This document shows, piece by piece, positions 39,879-49,450 of a DNA stretch of 64,000 nucleotides (position 1 is the first letter of the stretch; the number at the start of each line of letters is the position of its first letter). The DNA comes from CANJIV01 sp046330225 (GTDB lineage: Bacteria; Actinomycetota; Thermoleophilia; Solirubrobacterales; Solirubrobacteraceae): positions 339,523 through 403,522 of the forward strand of contig JAXLTD010000004.1 of the NCBI GenBank assembly GCA_046330225.1, in the 5' to 3' direction. Made by a program: the position numbers and the translations under genes. The notes beneath the pieces were generated by a model. The model saw only the letters and a program-made list of their open reading frames with translations. It was not told the DNA's origin and ran no database searches.

Positions 39879-41360
39879 TCAGGCGACGACGGTGAACGTC
39901 GCCTTCACGGCCTTTGACGTGTTGCCGGCGCCGTCCCGCGCGGTCGCGGTCAGGCGATAGGCGCCGGGCGGCAGCTTGCGGGCGCCGACCCTGCCGCTGA
40001 ACGGCACGGCGTTGGCGCCGGCACTGCCGCGCCGGGCCAGCGTGCCCGCCCGGGCGGCGCGCTGGCAGGCGGGCCGCTTCGCGTTCGCCTTCGTGCGGGC
40101 CACGCACCGCCGCCCGACGCGCCGGCCCGGGCGGAGCCGCTCGAGCTTCAGCGTGACCGTCGCGGCCTCGGACAGGCGGAAGCGGATCGTCGTCCCCGTC
40201 TTCGGCCGGGCGCGCGCGGCGGCGCCTGTGGCCGTGGGCGTCCTCCCGACGCGGAACCGCCGCGCCGACAGCGACAGGCGCGACACGGTCGGCGCGACCG
40301 TGTCGGCGGCCCCGCCTCCGCCGCCGCCCGACGGTCCGCCGCCTGGGGTGCCGGGGTCCCCGGGCGCCGGAGTGCTGCCGGGCGTGTACTCGAACGCGCC
40401 GATGTCGGTGCCGGCGCCCTGCGTGCGCGGCTTCCCTGCCGCGTCGACACTCCCGTTCGCTGCGTCGGTGACGCCTTGGTCGATGGTCGGCGAGCCGGCG
40501 GCCTCGCGCAGGTCGCCGCCCGCCGCATCGACGAACAGCGGGTCTGCGGCGACGTTGGGCGCCGTCACCGCGAAGAGCGGGCCGCCCTTGAACGCGCTGT
40601 GATCGGGCCGGAAGGCGGACCGGGTGATGCTGCCGCTGAGCTGGGTCCCCGCGCCGTTGCTGATCGGCGCCGAGACCACCGCGTCGTTCACGAGGCCGCG
40701 AGCGATCGTGTTGACGATCGTCACGATGGGGAACGAGTTGGTGGGAAGGACCTGGAGGGCGTGCGCTGCTGTGGGCGCCACCGCGGTGACGTTGCGCAGC
40801 GTGGCGCTGCCCTGGACGGTGATCGCGCTCACCGCGCCGTTGGCGCCGGTGAAGGCGGCAACGTTGCGGGCGGTGGCGCCGGCAGCCCCGCCGATGGCGA
40901 GCGTCGTGCCGGCCGTTGCGCGCAGCGTGTCGCTCTCGACCGTCCCGCTCGTGAGCAGGACGAGGCCCTGCGCCCCGGTCCCCTCGACGTCCATGCCCGT
41001 GAGCGAGGACCCGTCGCGCAGCACGAAACGGTTGGCGCCCATCACGAGATGCGGGCGCCCCGCCGTCGTGGCCGGCTTGATCGCCACGTTGCTGACGTTG
41101 ATGGTCGGGGCGCTTGCGTACGTCCCGGTGAGCAGGCGCACCTCGTCCCCGGGCGCCGCGTCGTTGGCGGCGTGGCCGAGCGCGCAGGGCCCGAGCTCCG
41201 GGTGGGGGCTCTTGGGGTTGAGCTTCGCCTGCGAGCAGGGCCCGGTGGCCAGGGTCGCCGTGGGCGAGGCGAAGCGGATCGCGGCCGACGCGGGCGCGGC
41301 GGCCAGAACGGCCAGCACGGCAGCAGCCGGGAACGTCAGGTGAAGCAGACGGGTACGCAT
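39879..41360 (-). CDS. Secreted beta-helix protein with C-terminal sandwich module
   Basis: Protein of 493 residues. Signal peptide about 1-26, ending ASA. The middle (about 60-330) has the repeating LxxxxVxxxxV pattern of a right-handed beta-helix: GSSLTGMDVEGTGAQGLVL, SGTVESDTLRATAG, GSATLRNVTAVAP. It closes with a DLREAAGSPTIDQG and GAGTDIGAFEY motif typical of choice-of-anchor/pectate-lyase-like surface proteins. A Gly/Pro-rich linker leads to a C-terminal domain of about 135 residues (VSRLSLSARRFRVG, TIRFRLSEAATVTLKLERL, LPPGAYRLTATARDGAGN) found in Thermoleophilia secreted proteins. Strong Shine-Dalgarno AAGGAGGAG before ATG. Substrate or target unknown. Confidence 0.82.
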   Translation of the reverse strand: MRTRLLHLTFPAAAVLAVLAAAPASAAIRFASPTATLATGPCSQAKLNPKSPHPELGPCALGHAANDAAPGDEVRLLTGTYASAPTINVSNVAIKPATTAGRPHLVMGANRFVLRDGSSLTGMDVEGTGAQGLVLLTSGTVESDTLRATAGTTLAIGGAAGATARNVAAFTGANGAVSAITVQGSATLRNVTAVAPTAAHALQVLPTNSFPIVTIVNTIARGLVNDAVVSAPISNGAGTQLSGSITRSAFRPDHSAFKGGPLFAVTAPNVAADPLFVDAAGGDLREAAGSPTIDQGVTDAANGSVDAAGKPRTQGAGTDIGAFEYTPGSTPAPGDPGTPGGGPSGGGGGGAADTVAPTVSRLSLSARRFRVGRTPTATGAAARARPKTGTTIRFRLSEAATVTLKLERLRPGRRVGRRCVARTKANAKRPACQRAARAGTLARRGSAGANAVPFSGRVGARKLPPGAYRLTATARDGAGNTSKAVKATFTVVA

Positions 41361-41450
41361 CGGTCTCCTCCTTGAGGGGTCTGCTGGGATGGACGCTACT
41401 GCGCCAGGATCCTTCCCGCGAATTCCACCAGCAGGGCGGCCGGTGAACGG

Positions 41451-41482
41451 CCGAGGGCCCGGCGTCGCCGCCGGGCCCTCGG
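41451..41482 (-). terminator. Terminator of groEL
   Basis: Perfect 13-base stem (41451-41463 with 41470-41482) with a 6-base loop, about 28 bases after the groEL stop. A smaller stem CCAGCGC/GCGCTGG lies just upstream of it. Confidence 0.7.
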
Positions 41483-41510
41483 GAACTGCGAACCAGCGCG
41501 GGCGCGCTGG

Positions 41511-43142
<1,632 letters not shown>

Positions 43143-43249
43143 GAACTTGGTTCTCCTGTTTCACTGGGTTGCGCCGCGGAGCGTCCGGCTCCGCGTTCTG
43201 AAAACTCCGGGCGACGTCCGGTCGCCCGTTCCCGCCGGGCGCGCCGGCC

Positions 43250-43546
43250 CTAGGACTCGACCTTCGCGAGAACGTCGGACTCGCGCAGGACCAGCAGGTC
43301 CTCGCCGTCGACCTTGATCTCGGTGCCGCCGTACTTGCTGTAGAGGACCTCGTCGCCCTTCTCGACGTCGAGCGGGATGCGCTTGCCGTCGTCGTCGAGC
43401 TTCCCCTCGCCGACGGCGAGGACCTTGCCCTTCTGGGGCTTCTCCTTGGCGGTGTCGGGCAGGACGAGGCCGCTGGCGGTGGTCTCCTCCTCCTCGAGCG
43501 CGCGGACGATCAGGCGATCGCCGAGCGGCTTGAGCTTCAAGCTCAT
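43250..43546 (-). CDS. groS: Co-chaperonin GroES
   Basis: Protein of 98 residues. PLGDRLIVRALEEEETTASGLVLPDTAKEKPQKGKVLAVG is the classic GroES start with the mobile loop; the end is YSKYGGTEIKVDGEDLLVLRESDVLA. It caps GroEL. Shine-Dalgarno GGAGG lies about 10 bases before ATG. The promoter and two CIRCE elements lie within 150 bases upstream. Confidence 0.97.
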   Translation of the reverse strand: MSLKLKPLGDRLIVRALEEEETTASGLVLPDTAKEKPQKGKVLAVGEGKLDDDGKRIPLDVEKGDEVLYSKYGGTEIKVDGEDLLVLRESDVLAKVES

Positions 43547-43593
43547 TGCGTGTGAACCTCCGGGGTTCTGGTGGACAGGTGCTGATCCTGCCG

Positions 43594-43620
43594 TTGGCAC
43601 TCTCGATCGGAGAGTGCCAA
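43594..43620 (-). promoter_or_regulatory. CIRCE element, promoter-proximal (downstream of -10)
   Basis: TTGGCACTC-N9-GAGTGCCAA, perfect 9-base arms. Matches the HrcA-binding CIRCE consensus apart from TTGG for TTAG. It lies about 12 bases after the -10 box, so HrcA binding would block the promoter or start. Confidence 0.85.
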
Positions 43621-43631
43621 GGCCTCGGTCG

Positions 43632-43660
43632 AGGATAGCGCGGACCGGATCCCGGTTCAA
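43632..43660 (-). promoter_or_regulatory. Sigma-A type promoter of groES-groEL
   Basis: TTGAAC (43655-43660), a 17-base spacer and TATCCT (43632-43637), read on the minus strand. The best housekeeping promoter in the window. It lies between the two CIRCE elements. Confidence 0.75.
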
Positions 43661-43666
43661 CGGCGG

Positions 43667-43693
43667 CTGGCACTCTCAGTCGGCGAGTGCCAG
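43667..43693 (-). promoter_or_regulatory. Second CIRCE element, upstream of -35
   Basis: CTGGCACTC-N9-GAGTGCCAG, perfect 9-base arms, 6 bases upstream of the -35 box. HrcA could bind both sites, around the promoter. The hrcA gene is not in the window. Confidence 0.85.
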
Positions 43694-43713
43694 CGAATCT
43701 CAGTCCGGCCGGG

Positions 43714-45033
43714 TCAGATCCGGGCCGGAGGGCTGGCCGGACCGAGCGCCTCGCGCTGGGTCTTCTCCCACCCGCGCCGCTTGATCGCCTGGCGGGTGCC
43801 GGCGCGGGCCAGGACGGGCCACAGGATCCACGAGTAGAACGCGTAGGCCTGCGCGACGAGGATGCCGGCGAGCGCCCCGGGGGTGCCGCGCAGGCCGTCG
43901 CCCCGGGCGACGCAGCCCATGATCACGCCTCCGAAGCCGAGGAGGTAGAAGAACCCCATCTGCCACCAGGGGCCGCCGAGCCAGAATCCCGTCGTGCCGG
44001 TGGCGACCAGGGCGACGGCGGCGACGAGCGCCACGCCGACCACCGTCTGCCACACCGGCATCAGCAGATACGCCAGCAGGTCGAGGCGCGCGACGGGGGT
44101 GAGCCGGGACCGCCAGCAGACCGGAAGGTGGCTCATCGCCTGGAGGTTGCCCTGCGCCCAGCGCGTCCGCTGCCGGTAGAGGCGCCGCATCCCCGGCAGG
44201 CCCTGCTGGTCGACAGTGGCGCCGAGATCCTGGCGGCCGGCCCAGCCGGCCTCGATCAGCCGCAGGCCGAGGTCCTGGTCCTCCGTGAGCCGATCGTGCC
44301 ATGGGCCCACCGTGTCGGCGATGTCGTCGAGCGCGACGAGGCGGTTGAACTGGCCGTTGCCGCCCATCCCGGCGCTGCCCCAGCCGCTGCGGCCCGCCTG
44401 GTAGAGGAAGCCGTAGATGGAGAACTCGATGTCCTGCATCCAGGTGAGCAGCCGTCCGCGGTTGTAGATCCGCACGAGGGACTGCACGCCGCCGGCCCGC
44501 GGATCGGCGAAGTGCGGCGCCACGCGCGCCGGCGCGTCGGGCGCCAGCCGCCCGTCGGCGTCGACGACGGCGACGATCACCTGCTCCCGAGGGATCCCCC
44601 GCTCCGCCAGCAGCACGCCCAGGCGCCGGTAGGCCGCGTTGAGCGCGGCGGCCTTGCCCTGGCGGGCGTGCGGCGCCTCGCGCCGCAGGACCACGATGTC
44701 GTTTCCGGCCAGCGGCGCGAGGGCCGCCGCGGTGCCGTCGTCCGAGCCGTCGTCGATCACGACGATGAGACGCCGGGCGGCCTCGACGGCGCGCAGCCGC
44801 GAGACGCTGTCGGCGATCACCGCCTCCTCGTTGAGCGCCGGCACGAGGAACGCCCACAGCCATTCGCTGGCCAGCGCCGGGTCGGGGGCCGGCGCGCGCC
44901 GCCGCCAGGCCAGGCCCCGGAGGAAGAGGAGCGTCGTCCAGGCCAGCATCGCGACGATCACGACGAAGGCCACCGAGAACAGCGCCTGCCAGCCGGCGGC
45001 CAGCCCGTCGAAGGGAAGCGCTACCGATGCCAC
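43714..45033 (-). CDS. Membrane glycosyltransferase, family GT2
   Basis: Protein of 439 residues. A membrane helix at about 12-38 precedes the GT-A domain: VPALNEEAVIADSV, VVIDDGSDDGT, VVDADGRL (metal Asp-x-Asp), TEDQDLGLRL and QRTRWAQGN. The QxxRW motif and flanking helices (three or four after residue 330) mark processive or polysaccharide-type synthases related to BcsA/NodC. GTG 45033 is inside the end of the epimerase gene, overlapping by 13 bases, so the two are coupled. It probably uses the UDP-sugar made by that epimerase to extend a surface polysaccharide; inference. Confidence 0.86.
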   Translation of the reverse strand: MASVALPFDGLAAGWQALFSVAFVVIVAMLAWTTLLFLRGLAWRRRAPAPDPALASEWLWAFLVPALNEEAVIADSVSRLRAVEAARRLIVVIDDGSDDGTAAALAPLAGNDIVVLRREAPHARQGKAAALNAAYRRLGVLLAERGIPREQVIVAVVDADGRLAPDAPARVAPHFADPRAGGVQSLVRIYNRGRLLTWMQDIEFSIYGFLYQAGRSGWGSAGMGGNGQFNRLVALDDIADTVGPWHDRLTEDQDLGLRLIEAGWAGRQDLGATVDQQGLPGMRRLYRQRTRWAQGNLQAMSHLPVCWRSRLTPVARLDLLAYLLMPVWQTVVGVALVAAVALVATGTTGFWLGGPWWQMGFFYLLGFGGVIMGCVARGDGLRGTPGALAGILVAQAYAFYSWILWPVLARAGTRQAIKRRGWEKTQREALGPASPPARI

Positions 45034-46361
45034 GTCATCGGCTGGTCGGGCGGGGCGGGCTCGGGCACGCCGCGCTGGCCGCTCCCGCGCAGCCACGGGC
45101 GCAGGCCCTCCTCGTAGCCGGCGGCCTCGAGCACGAGGTCGCGGCGGTAGCCCGGGCCGAAGGGGGCCGGCGGGTCGCCGGCCCCCTGGAGGTGCTCGAG
45201 CGCAGCGACGATCCGCGCGGCGGCATGGCCGTCCCCGTACGGGTTGATCGCCGCCGCCATCTCGGCGTGCGCGGCCTCGTCGTCCAGCAGTCGCGAGGCC
45301 AGCGCGACGATCGTGTCGGGCTCGGTGCCAGCGAGGGCGAGCGTCCCGGCCTCGACGCCCTCGAGTCGCTCGGTGATGTCGCGGGTGACCACGACCGGCG
45401 TGCCGAGCGACGGGGCCTCCTCCTGGATGCCGCCCGAGTCGGTGATGACGAGGTGGGCGCGGCCGAGCAGGCGGGCGAACGACGCGTAGCTGAGCGGCTC
45501 GGGCAGCAGCACGTTCGGCAGGCCCTCGAGCGGCACGCCGACCTCGTGCCGGACGAGCGGGTTCGGATGCAACGGCACGACGAAGGTCGTGTCCGCGTGG
45601 CTCGAGGCCAGCCGCCGGACCGCCTCGGCGATCTGCGCGAGCCCGCCGCTCCAGTTCTCCCGCCGGTGCGCGGTGACCACGACGATCCGTCCGTCGCCGT
45701 TCGCCGCGGCGGCCACGGCTGGATCGGCGTAGTCCACACCGAGGCCGACGGCCCACTGCAGCGCGTCGATCCCGGTGTTCCCGGTGACGAACACCTGGCC
45801 GGCGGGGACCGTCTCGCGGACCAGGTTCTGCGCGCACGTCACGGTCGGGGCCAGGTGAAACGCTGCGATGCGGGAGATGAGCTCCCGGTTGAGCTCCTCC
45901 GGGAACGGCGAGAAGTTGAAGCCGTGCGTGCGCAGGCCGGCCTCGACGTGGACCACGGGGATGCGCAGGTGGAAGGCCGCCATCGCCGTGGCGAAGGCCG
46001 AGGAGGTGTCCCCGTGCACCAGGACCGCGGCGGGGTAGTGCCCGCTGAGCACCTCGTCGCGGTCGGCGCCGTTGGTCCCGTGATCCCCAAAGGAGGCCGA
46101 GCAGAAGTCCTCGAAGCGCCGCATGACGGCCGCCACGAGCTCGTTGAGGCGCCCGTGCCCGGCCGCCCACAGCTCGGCGTCCACCGTGATCCCGGCCAGG
46201 CCGAAGACGTCCTGCACCATCGTGTGGTGCTGGCCGGTGGAGACGACGATCGGCCGCAGCGTCTCGCTCTCGCGCAGCGCGAGGATGATGGGGACGAGCT
46301 TGATCGCCTCCGGCCGCGTGCCGACGACGACGAGCACGCTCGTGCGGGAGGCGGGCGCCAT
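45021..46361 (-). CDS. wecB: UDP-N-acetylglucosamine 2-epimerase (WecB-type)
   Basis: Protein of 446 residues. Makes UDP-ManNAc from UDP-GlcNAc. GTRPEAIKLVPII, HTMVQDVFGL, HGDTSSAFATAMAAFHLRIPVVHVEAGLRTHG, TAHRRENW, ITDSGGIQEEAPSLGTPVVVTRDITER are all signature blocks. The loop after the first His motif is longer than usual, because residues CSASFGDHGTNGADRDEV are inserted around 100-118. ATG 46361 has only a weak ribosome site. It follows the ABC permease by 44 bases and overlaps the GT2 gene. Together they point to ManNAc-containing polymer synthesis. Confidence 0.92.
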   Translation of the reverse strand: MAPASRTSVLVVVGTRPEAIKLVPIILALRESETLRPIVVSTGQHHTMVQDVFGLAGITVDAELWAAGHGRLNELVAAVMRRFEDFCSASFGDHGTNGADRDEVLSGHYPAAVLVHGDTSSAFATAMAAFHLRIPVVHVEAGLRTHGFNFSPFPEELNRELISRIAAFHLAPTVTCAQNLVRETVPAGQVFVTGNTGIDALQWAVGLGVDYADPAVAAAANGDGRIVVVTAHRRENWSGGLAQIAEAVRRLASSHADTTFVVPLHPNPLVRHEVGVPLEGLPNVLLPEPLSYASFARLLGRAHLVITDSGGIQEEAPSLGTPVVVTRDITERLEGVEAGTLALAGTEPDTIVALASRLLDDEAAHAEMAAAINPYGDGHAAARIVAALEHLQGAGDPPAPFGPGYRRDLVLEAAGYEEGLRPWLRGSGQRGVPEPAPPDQPMTWHR

Positions 46362-46405
46362 GCCCTGCTGATCGGCGGGCGCGCGCCCGACCTTGACCGC
46401 TGCGA

Positions 46406-47143
46406 TCAGGGCGTGCGGCGGCGCAGCGTGAGGGCGCCGAGGGCCAGCGCGCCCACGATGCATCCCAGCACGACGGCGACGTCAGCGGCGAAGGCCCCGC
46501 CGAGCGGGGCGGGATCCGTCGCGCGGGCCAGCGCGTCGTAGGCGTAGGTCAGCGGCAGAAGCCAGGAGGCGGCCTCGAGCGCCGGAGCCATGGCGTCGCG
46601 CGGCACGAACAGCCCGCAGAGCAGGAGCTGGGGGAAGATGAACGCGGGCATGAACTGCACCGCCTGGAACTCCGTGCGCGCAAAGGCGCTCACGAACAGG
46701 CCGAGCGCCATGCCGAGGACTGCGTTGGCAACCGCGAGCACGCCGACGAGCCAGGCCCCGTGGGGGGACTCCAGGCCGAGCAGCCCGAAGCCCGTCGCGC
46801 ACACGACGACCGCCTGGAGCGCGGCCAGCCCGCCGAAGGCCAGGGCGTAGCCGACGAGGATGTCGAGCTTGGAGAGCGGCAAGGTCATCAGCCGCTCGAG
46901 GGTCCCGGTCGTGCGCTCGCGCAGCATCGCCACTGACGTGACGAGGAACATCACGATGAACGGGAAGAGGCCGCACAGCGGGGCGCCGATCTGCTGGAAG
47001 ACCTGCTCGCGGCCGTCGAACAGGAAGCGCAGCAGAACCAGCAGCACGCAGGGAACCACGAGCAGCAGGGCGATCGTCCGCGGATCCCGGCGGATCTGCC
47101 ACAGCACGCGGCGCGCCGTGGCGAGCGTGACGGCGGCGCTCAT
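46406..47143 (-). CDS. ABC-2 type transport permease
   Basis: Protein of 245 residues with six membrane helices, matching ABC-2 exporters: ATARRVLWQIRRDPRTIALLLVVPCVLLVLL, FPFIVMFLVTSVAMLRERTTGTLERLMTLPL, then MALGLFVSAFARTEFQAVQFMPAFIFPQLLLCGLFVP. The RERTTGTLERL motif is the coupling helix seen in DrrB/NodJ-like permeases. The start overlaps the stop of the ATPase gene by a few bases (ATGA). Substrate unknown; drug, lipid or polysaccharide export are all possible. Confidence 0.88.
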   Translation of the reverse strand: MSAAVTLATARRVLWQIRRDPRTIALLLVVPCVLLVLLRFLFDGREQVFQQIGAPLCGLFPFIVMFLVTSVAMLRERTTGTLERLMTLPLSKLDILVGYALAFGGLAALQAVVVCATGFGLLGLESPHGAWLVGVLAVANAVLGMALGLFVSAFARTEFQAVQFMPAFIFPQLLLCGLFVPRDAMAPALEAASWLLPLTYAYDALARATDPAPLGGAFAADVAVVLGCIVGALALGALTLRRRTP

Positions 47144-47865
47144 GCTCCGTCCCGCTCGATCACGGCCAGGAACGCCCGGGCGAGGTCCTGCTCGCCGGTC
47201 TCGGCTCGGAGCGCGTCCGGCGGCGCCTGACGCAGCAGCCGCCCGGAGCGCATGAGCACGAGCTCGTCGCACTCGCCCGCCTCGTCCATGACGTGGCTGG
47301 AGATCAGCAGGGTCGTCCCGGCGGCCGCCAGCTCGTGGAACGTGCGCCACAGGTCGGCGCGCAGCACGGGATCCAGGCCCACCGTCGGCTCGTCGAGGAC
47401 CAGGACTTCCGGCGTGCCGAGCAGCGCGGTCGCGAGCGACACGCGGGTGCGCTCCCCGCCCGAAAGCGTCTGGACGACCTGGCCCTCGGCGCCGGCGAGG
47501 CCGACGGTGGCGACCGCTGCGTCGATCCGCTCGGCCGTGGCCCCGGCCACGCGCGCGAAGTAGCGGAGGTTCTCTGCGACCGACAGGTCGCCGTAGACCG
47601 ACGGGGCCTGGGTCACGTAGCCGACCCGGGCGCGCAAGCCCGGCGACCCGGCGGGCTCGCCGAGCACGGTGACGCGTCCGCCGGCCAGGATCTGGACGCC
47701 GACGATCGCGCGCATGAGCGTGGTCTTTCCGCAGCCGCTCGGGCCGAGCAGGCCCGTCACCGAGCCGCGGGCGACGTCGAGCGTCAGCTCGTGGAGGACC
47801 GGCTGGCCGCCCCGGTCGACGCAGAGCCCGTCAGCACGGATCGCGGGCCCGGTCGCCGCCGGCAT
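47140..47865 (-). CDS. ABC transporter ATP-binding protein
   Basis: Protein of 241 residues. Walker A GPSGCGKTT (41-49), Q-loop VTQAPSVYGDLSVAEN, signature LSGGERTRV, Walker B LVLDEPTVGLDP and switch SSHVMDEA. Single nucleotide-binding domain that pairs with the next permease to make the exporter. The first 8 residues (MPAATGPAI) are short. It is 6 bases after the ASCH gene, so likely in the same mRNA. Confidence 0.92.
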   Translation of the reverse strand: MPAATGPAIRADGLCVDRGGQPVLHELTLDVARGSVTGLLGPSGCGKTTLMRAIVGVQILAGGRVTVLGEPAGSPGLRARVGYVTQAPSVYGDLSVAENLRYFARVAGATAERIDAAVATVGLAGAEGQVVQTLSGGERTRVSLATALLGTPEVLVLDEPTVGLDPVLRADLWRTFHELAAAGTTLLISSHVMDEAGECDELVLMRSGRLLRQAPPDALRAETGEQDLARAFLAVIERDGA

Positions 47866-47871
47866 GGCCGG

Positions 47872-48273
47872 TCAGTTCTGCGTGCCGCCGCGGCCGCGCA
47901 TGCGGTCGCGGATCTCCGTCTGCGACGGATCGACGATCTGCGAGAAGCGCACCACGGTGACGGTGTCCTCCTGGCTGACCGTGCGCCCGTAGATCTGCTC
48001 GAGGAAGTGGACCATCTCCTCGGTGCGCCGGAACTCGGGATTGTCGTGCTCGATGTCGCGCGGCGACAGGTCCTTGATGCGCTTGACCTCGACCTGGTCG
48101 ATGACCGCCTCGAAGATGCGCTCGCGCGGCGAGTGCTGGTACCCGATCGTCACGAGGACGAGCTGGTTCTTCCGGTACTTGTGCGACTTGTCGCCCAGCC
48201 GAATCGTGGCCGTCTTGCGGCCCTTTCGGAGCTGGTCGGCGAAGATCGCCGAGTAGAAGTTCAGCACCTGCAC
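47872..48273 (-). CDS. ASCH-domain RNA-binding-like protein
   Basis: Protein of 133 residues. The start LNFYSAIFADQLRKGRKTATIRLGDKSHKY is the ASCH signature (LxFx...LxxGxKTxTIR), followed by beta strands (LVLVTIGY, EAVIDQVEVKRIKDLS) and an HDNPEF loop. ASCH proteins bind RNA or modified nucleosides and some cleave RNA; YqfB-like members deaminate modified cytidine. Start GTG 48273. The C-terminus is Arg/Gly-rich (RDRMRGRGGTQN). Between a Nudix gene and an ABC pair. Confidence 0.8.
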   Translation of the reverse strand: MQVLNFYSAIFADQLRKGRKTATIRLGDKSHKYRKNQLVLVTIGYQHSPRERIFEAVIDQVEVKRIKDLSPRDIEHDNPEFRRTEEMVHFLEQIYGRTVSQEDTVTVVRFSQIVDPSQTEIRDRMRGRGGTQN

Positions 48274-48285
48274 GGGCCGGGGAGC

Positions 48286-48699
48286 CTACCGGTCAGCGGC
48301 CAGCTGCGACAGGGCGCGCTCCACCATCTCGCGCTCCCCGGGGTAGGAGAGCGCGGTGCGCGCCTCCTCGAGGGGCATCCAGCGCGCCTCCTCCACCTCG
48401 TGGTCGTGGTCGGCCACGTTGCCGCCGCGGTGCGCGAACAGGAAGAACGTGACCGATTTGAACACGCGCCGGCCCTGGCGGCGCTGGTACCAGTAGCGCA
48501 CGTCGCCCAGCACCTCGACCGGCTCGGCCTCGATGCCCGTCTCCTCGCGCACTTCGCGGGTCGCGGCCTGCTCGAGCGTCTCGCCCGGATCGGGATGGCC
48601 CTTGGGGAGGCACAGGACGGCCCGGCCATCCGCCGCCGGCTTGCGGGGGACGATCACGACCACCTCGCCGTCGCGGACGACGACGCCGCCGGCGGACAC
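48286..48699 (-). CDS. Nudix hydrolase
   Basis: Protein of about 137 residues. Nudix box GHPDPGETLEQAATREVREETGI fits GX5EX7REUXEEXGU. It removes nucleoside diphosphate linked groups; substrate unknown (sugar nucleotides, oxidised nucleotides or diadenosine polyphosphates). The domain begins SAGGVVVRDGEVVV, so GTG 48699 (VSAGGV) was taken as the start. There is no ATG nearby and no Shine-Dalgarno, so the N-terminus may be a few residues longer. It lies 23 bases after the Crp stop and 12 before ASCH. Confidence 0.85.
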   Translation of the reverse strand: MSAGGVVVRDGEVVVIVPRKPAADGRAVLCLPKGHPDPGETLEQAATREVREETGIEAEPVEVLGDVRYWYQRRQGRRVFKSVTFFLFAHRGGNVADHDHEVEEARWMPLEEARTALSYPGEREMVERALSQLAADR

Positions 48700-48722
48700 T
48701 TCGCTGGGGACGGGCTCGCGGC

Positions 48723-49421
48723 TCAGAAGACGTAGTTCTCCAGCGCGCCGGGATCGTGGACGGTGATGCGCCCGCGCCCCTGGGTGATCACGCCGGCGCG
48801 CTCGAGCACGGCGAGGAAGCGGCTCGCGGATTCGCGAGAGGAGCCGGCGAGCTGGGCGATCGCCGCCTGGGTCGTCGTCACGACGACGTCGGTGGCGCCG
48901 CGGCCATCCTCGGCCTGGGCCTGCTGCACGAGCTCGCCAAGGACCCCGGCGACGCGGCTTTGGACCGTCTGGAAGGACTGGCGGGCCAGCCGCTCGTTCG
49001 CTTCGCGCAGGCGCCGGCCGAGGGCGACGACGAGCTCGGCGGAGATCTCGGGATGGTCGCGCAGGAGGCGGCGCATGTCGGCGCCGAGGATCCCGACGGT
49101 CTCGAGGTCGTCGACGGCCTCGACCGTGGCCGAGCGCCGCTCGCTGTCGAACATCGCCAGCTCGCCGAAGAAGTTCCCCGGCCCGAACGTGGCCAGCGTG
49201 ATCGTGCGGCCGTCGGGGTGGTCGCGGATGGCCCGGGCGTGGCCGGTGCGCACGACGTAGCACGTGTCGCTCTCGTCGCCCTCGCGGAACACGACCGTGC
49301 CCTTCTCGAACCCGCGGGGGACGGCGACGGCGGCGACGTCGGACAGGTGCTCGGGGTCCAGCGCCGCGAAGACAGGCACGCGGGCGAGCAGCGCGGCGGT
49401 CTCCTCCGTCGTGGCAGCCAT
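48723..49421 (-). CDS. Crp/Fnr-family transcription regulator
   Basis: Protein of 232 residues: cyclic-nucleotide fold about 1-130 (VPVFAALDPEHLSDVAAVAV, KGTVVFREGDESDTCYVV, FGELAMFDSERRSATVEA with the phosphate-binding FGEL..RRSAT cassette), dimer helix 131-165, and the Crp helix-turn-helix (TQAAIAQLAGSSRESASRFL). The cassette is consistent with cAMP binding, although no ligand is proven. Cys needed for Fnr iron-sulfur clusters are absent. Leaderless start: GATACT ends 6 bases before ATG. Confidence 0.9.
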   Translation of the reverse strand: MAATTEETAALLARVPVFAALDPEHLSDVAAVAVPRGFEKGTVVFREGDESDTCYVVRTGHARAIRDHPDGRTITLATFGPGNFFGELAMFDSERRSATVEAVDDLETVGILGADMRRLLRDHPEISAELVVALGRRLREANERLARQSFQTVQSRVAGVLGELVQQAQAEDGRGATDVVVTTTQAAIAQLAGSSRESASRFLAVLERAGVITQGRGRITVHDPGALENYVF

Positions 49422-49427
49422 GGGCCA

Positions 49428-49433
49428 AGTATC
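49428..49433 (-). promoter_or_regulatory. -10 box of the Crp-family gene (leaderless)
   Basis: GATACT on the minus strand, 6 bases before ATG 49421, in the 29-base gap after the CoA-transferase gene. Confidence 0.5.
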
Positions 49434-49450
49434 ACACGGCGGCGCGGGCC

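Noticed and set aside
45027..46541. A 504-codon plus-strand frame opposite the epimerase
   Set aside because: The minus-strand epimerase is fully colinear with its family.
47293..48735. A 480-codon plus-strand frame over the ABC, ASCH and Nudix genes
   Set aside because: The complementary strand carries Walker, ASCH and Nudix motifs; the plus-strand protein has none.
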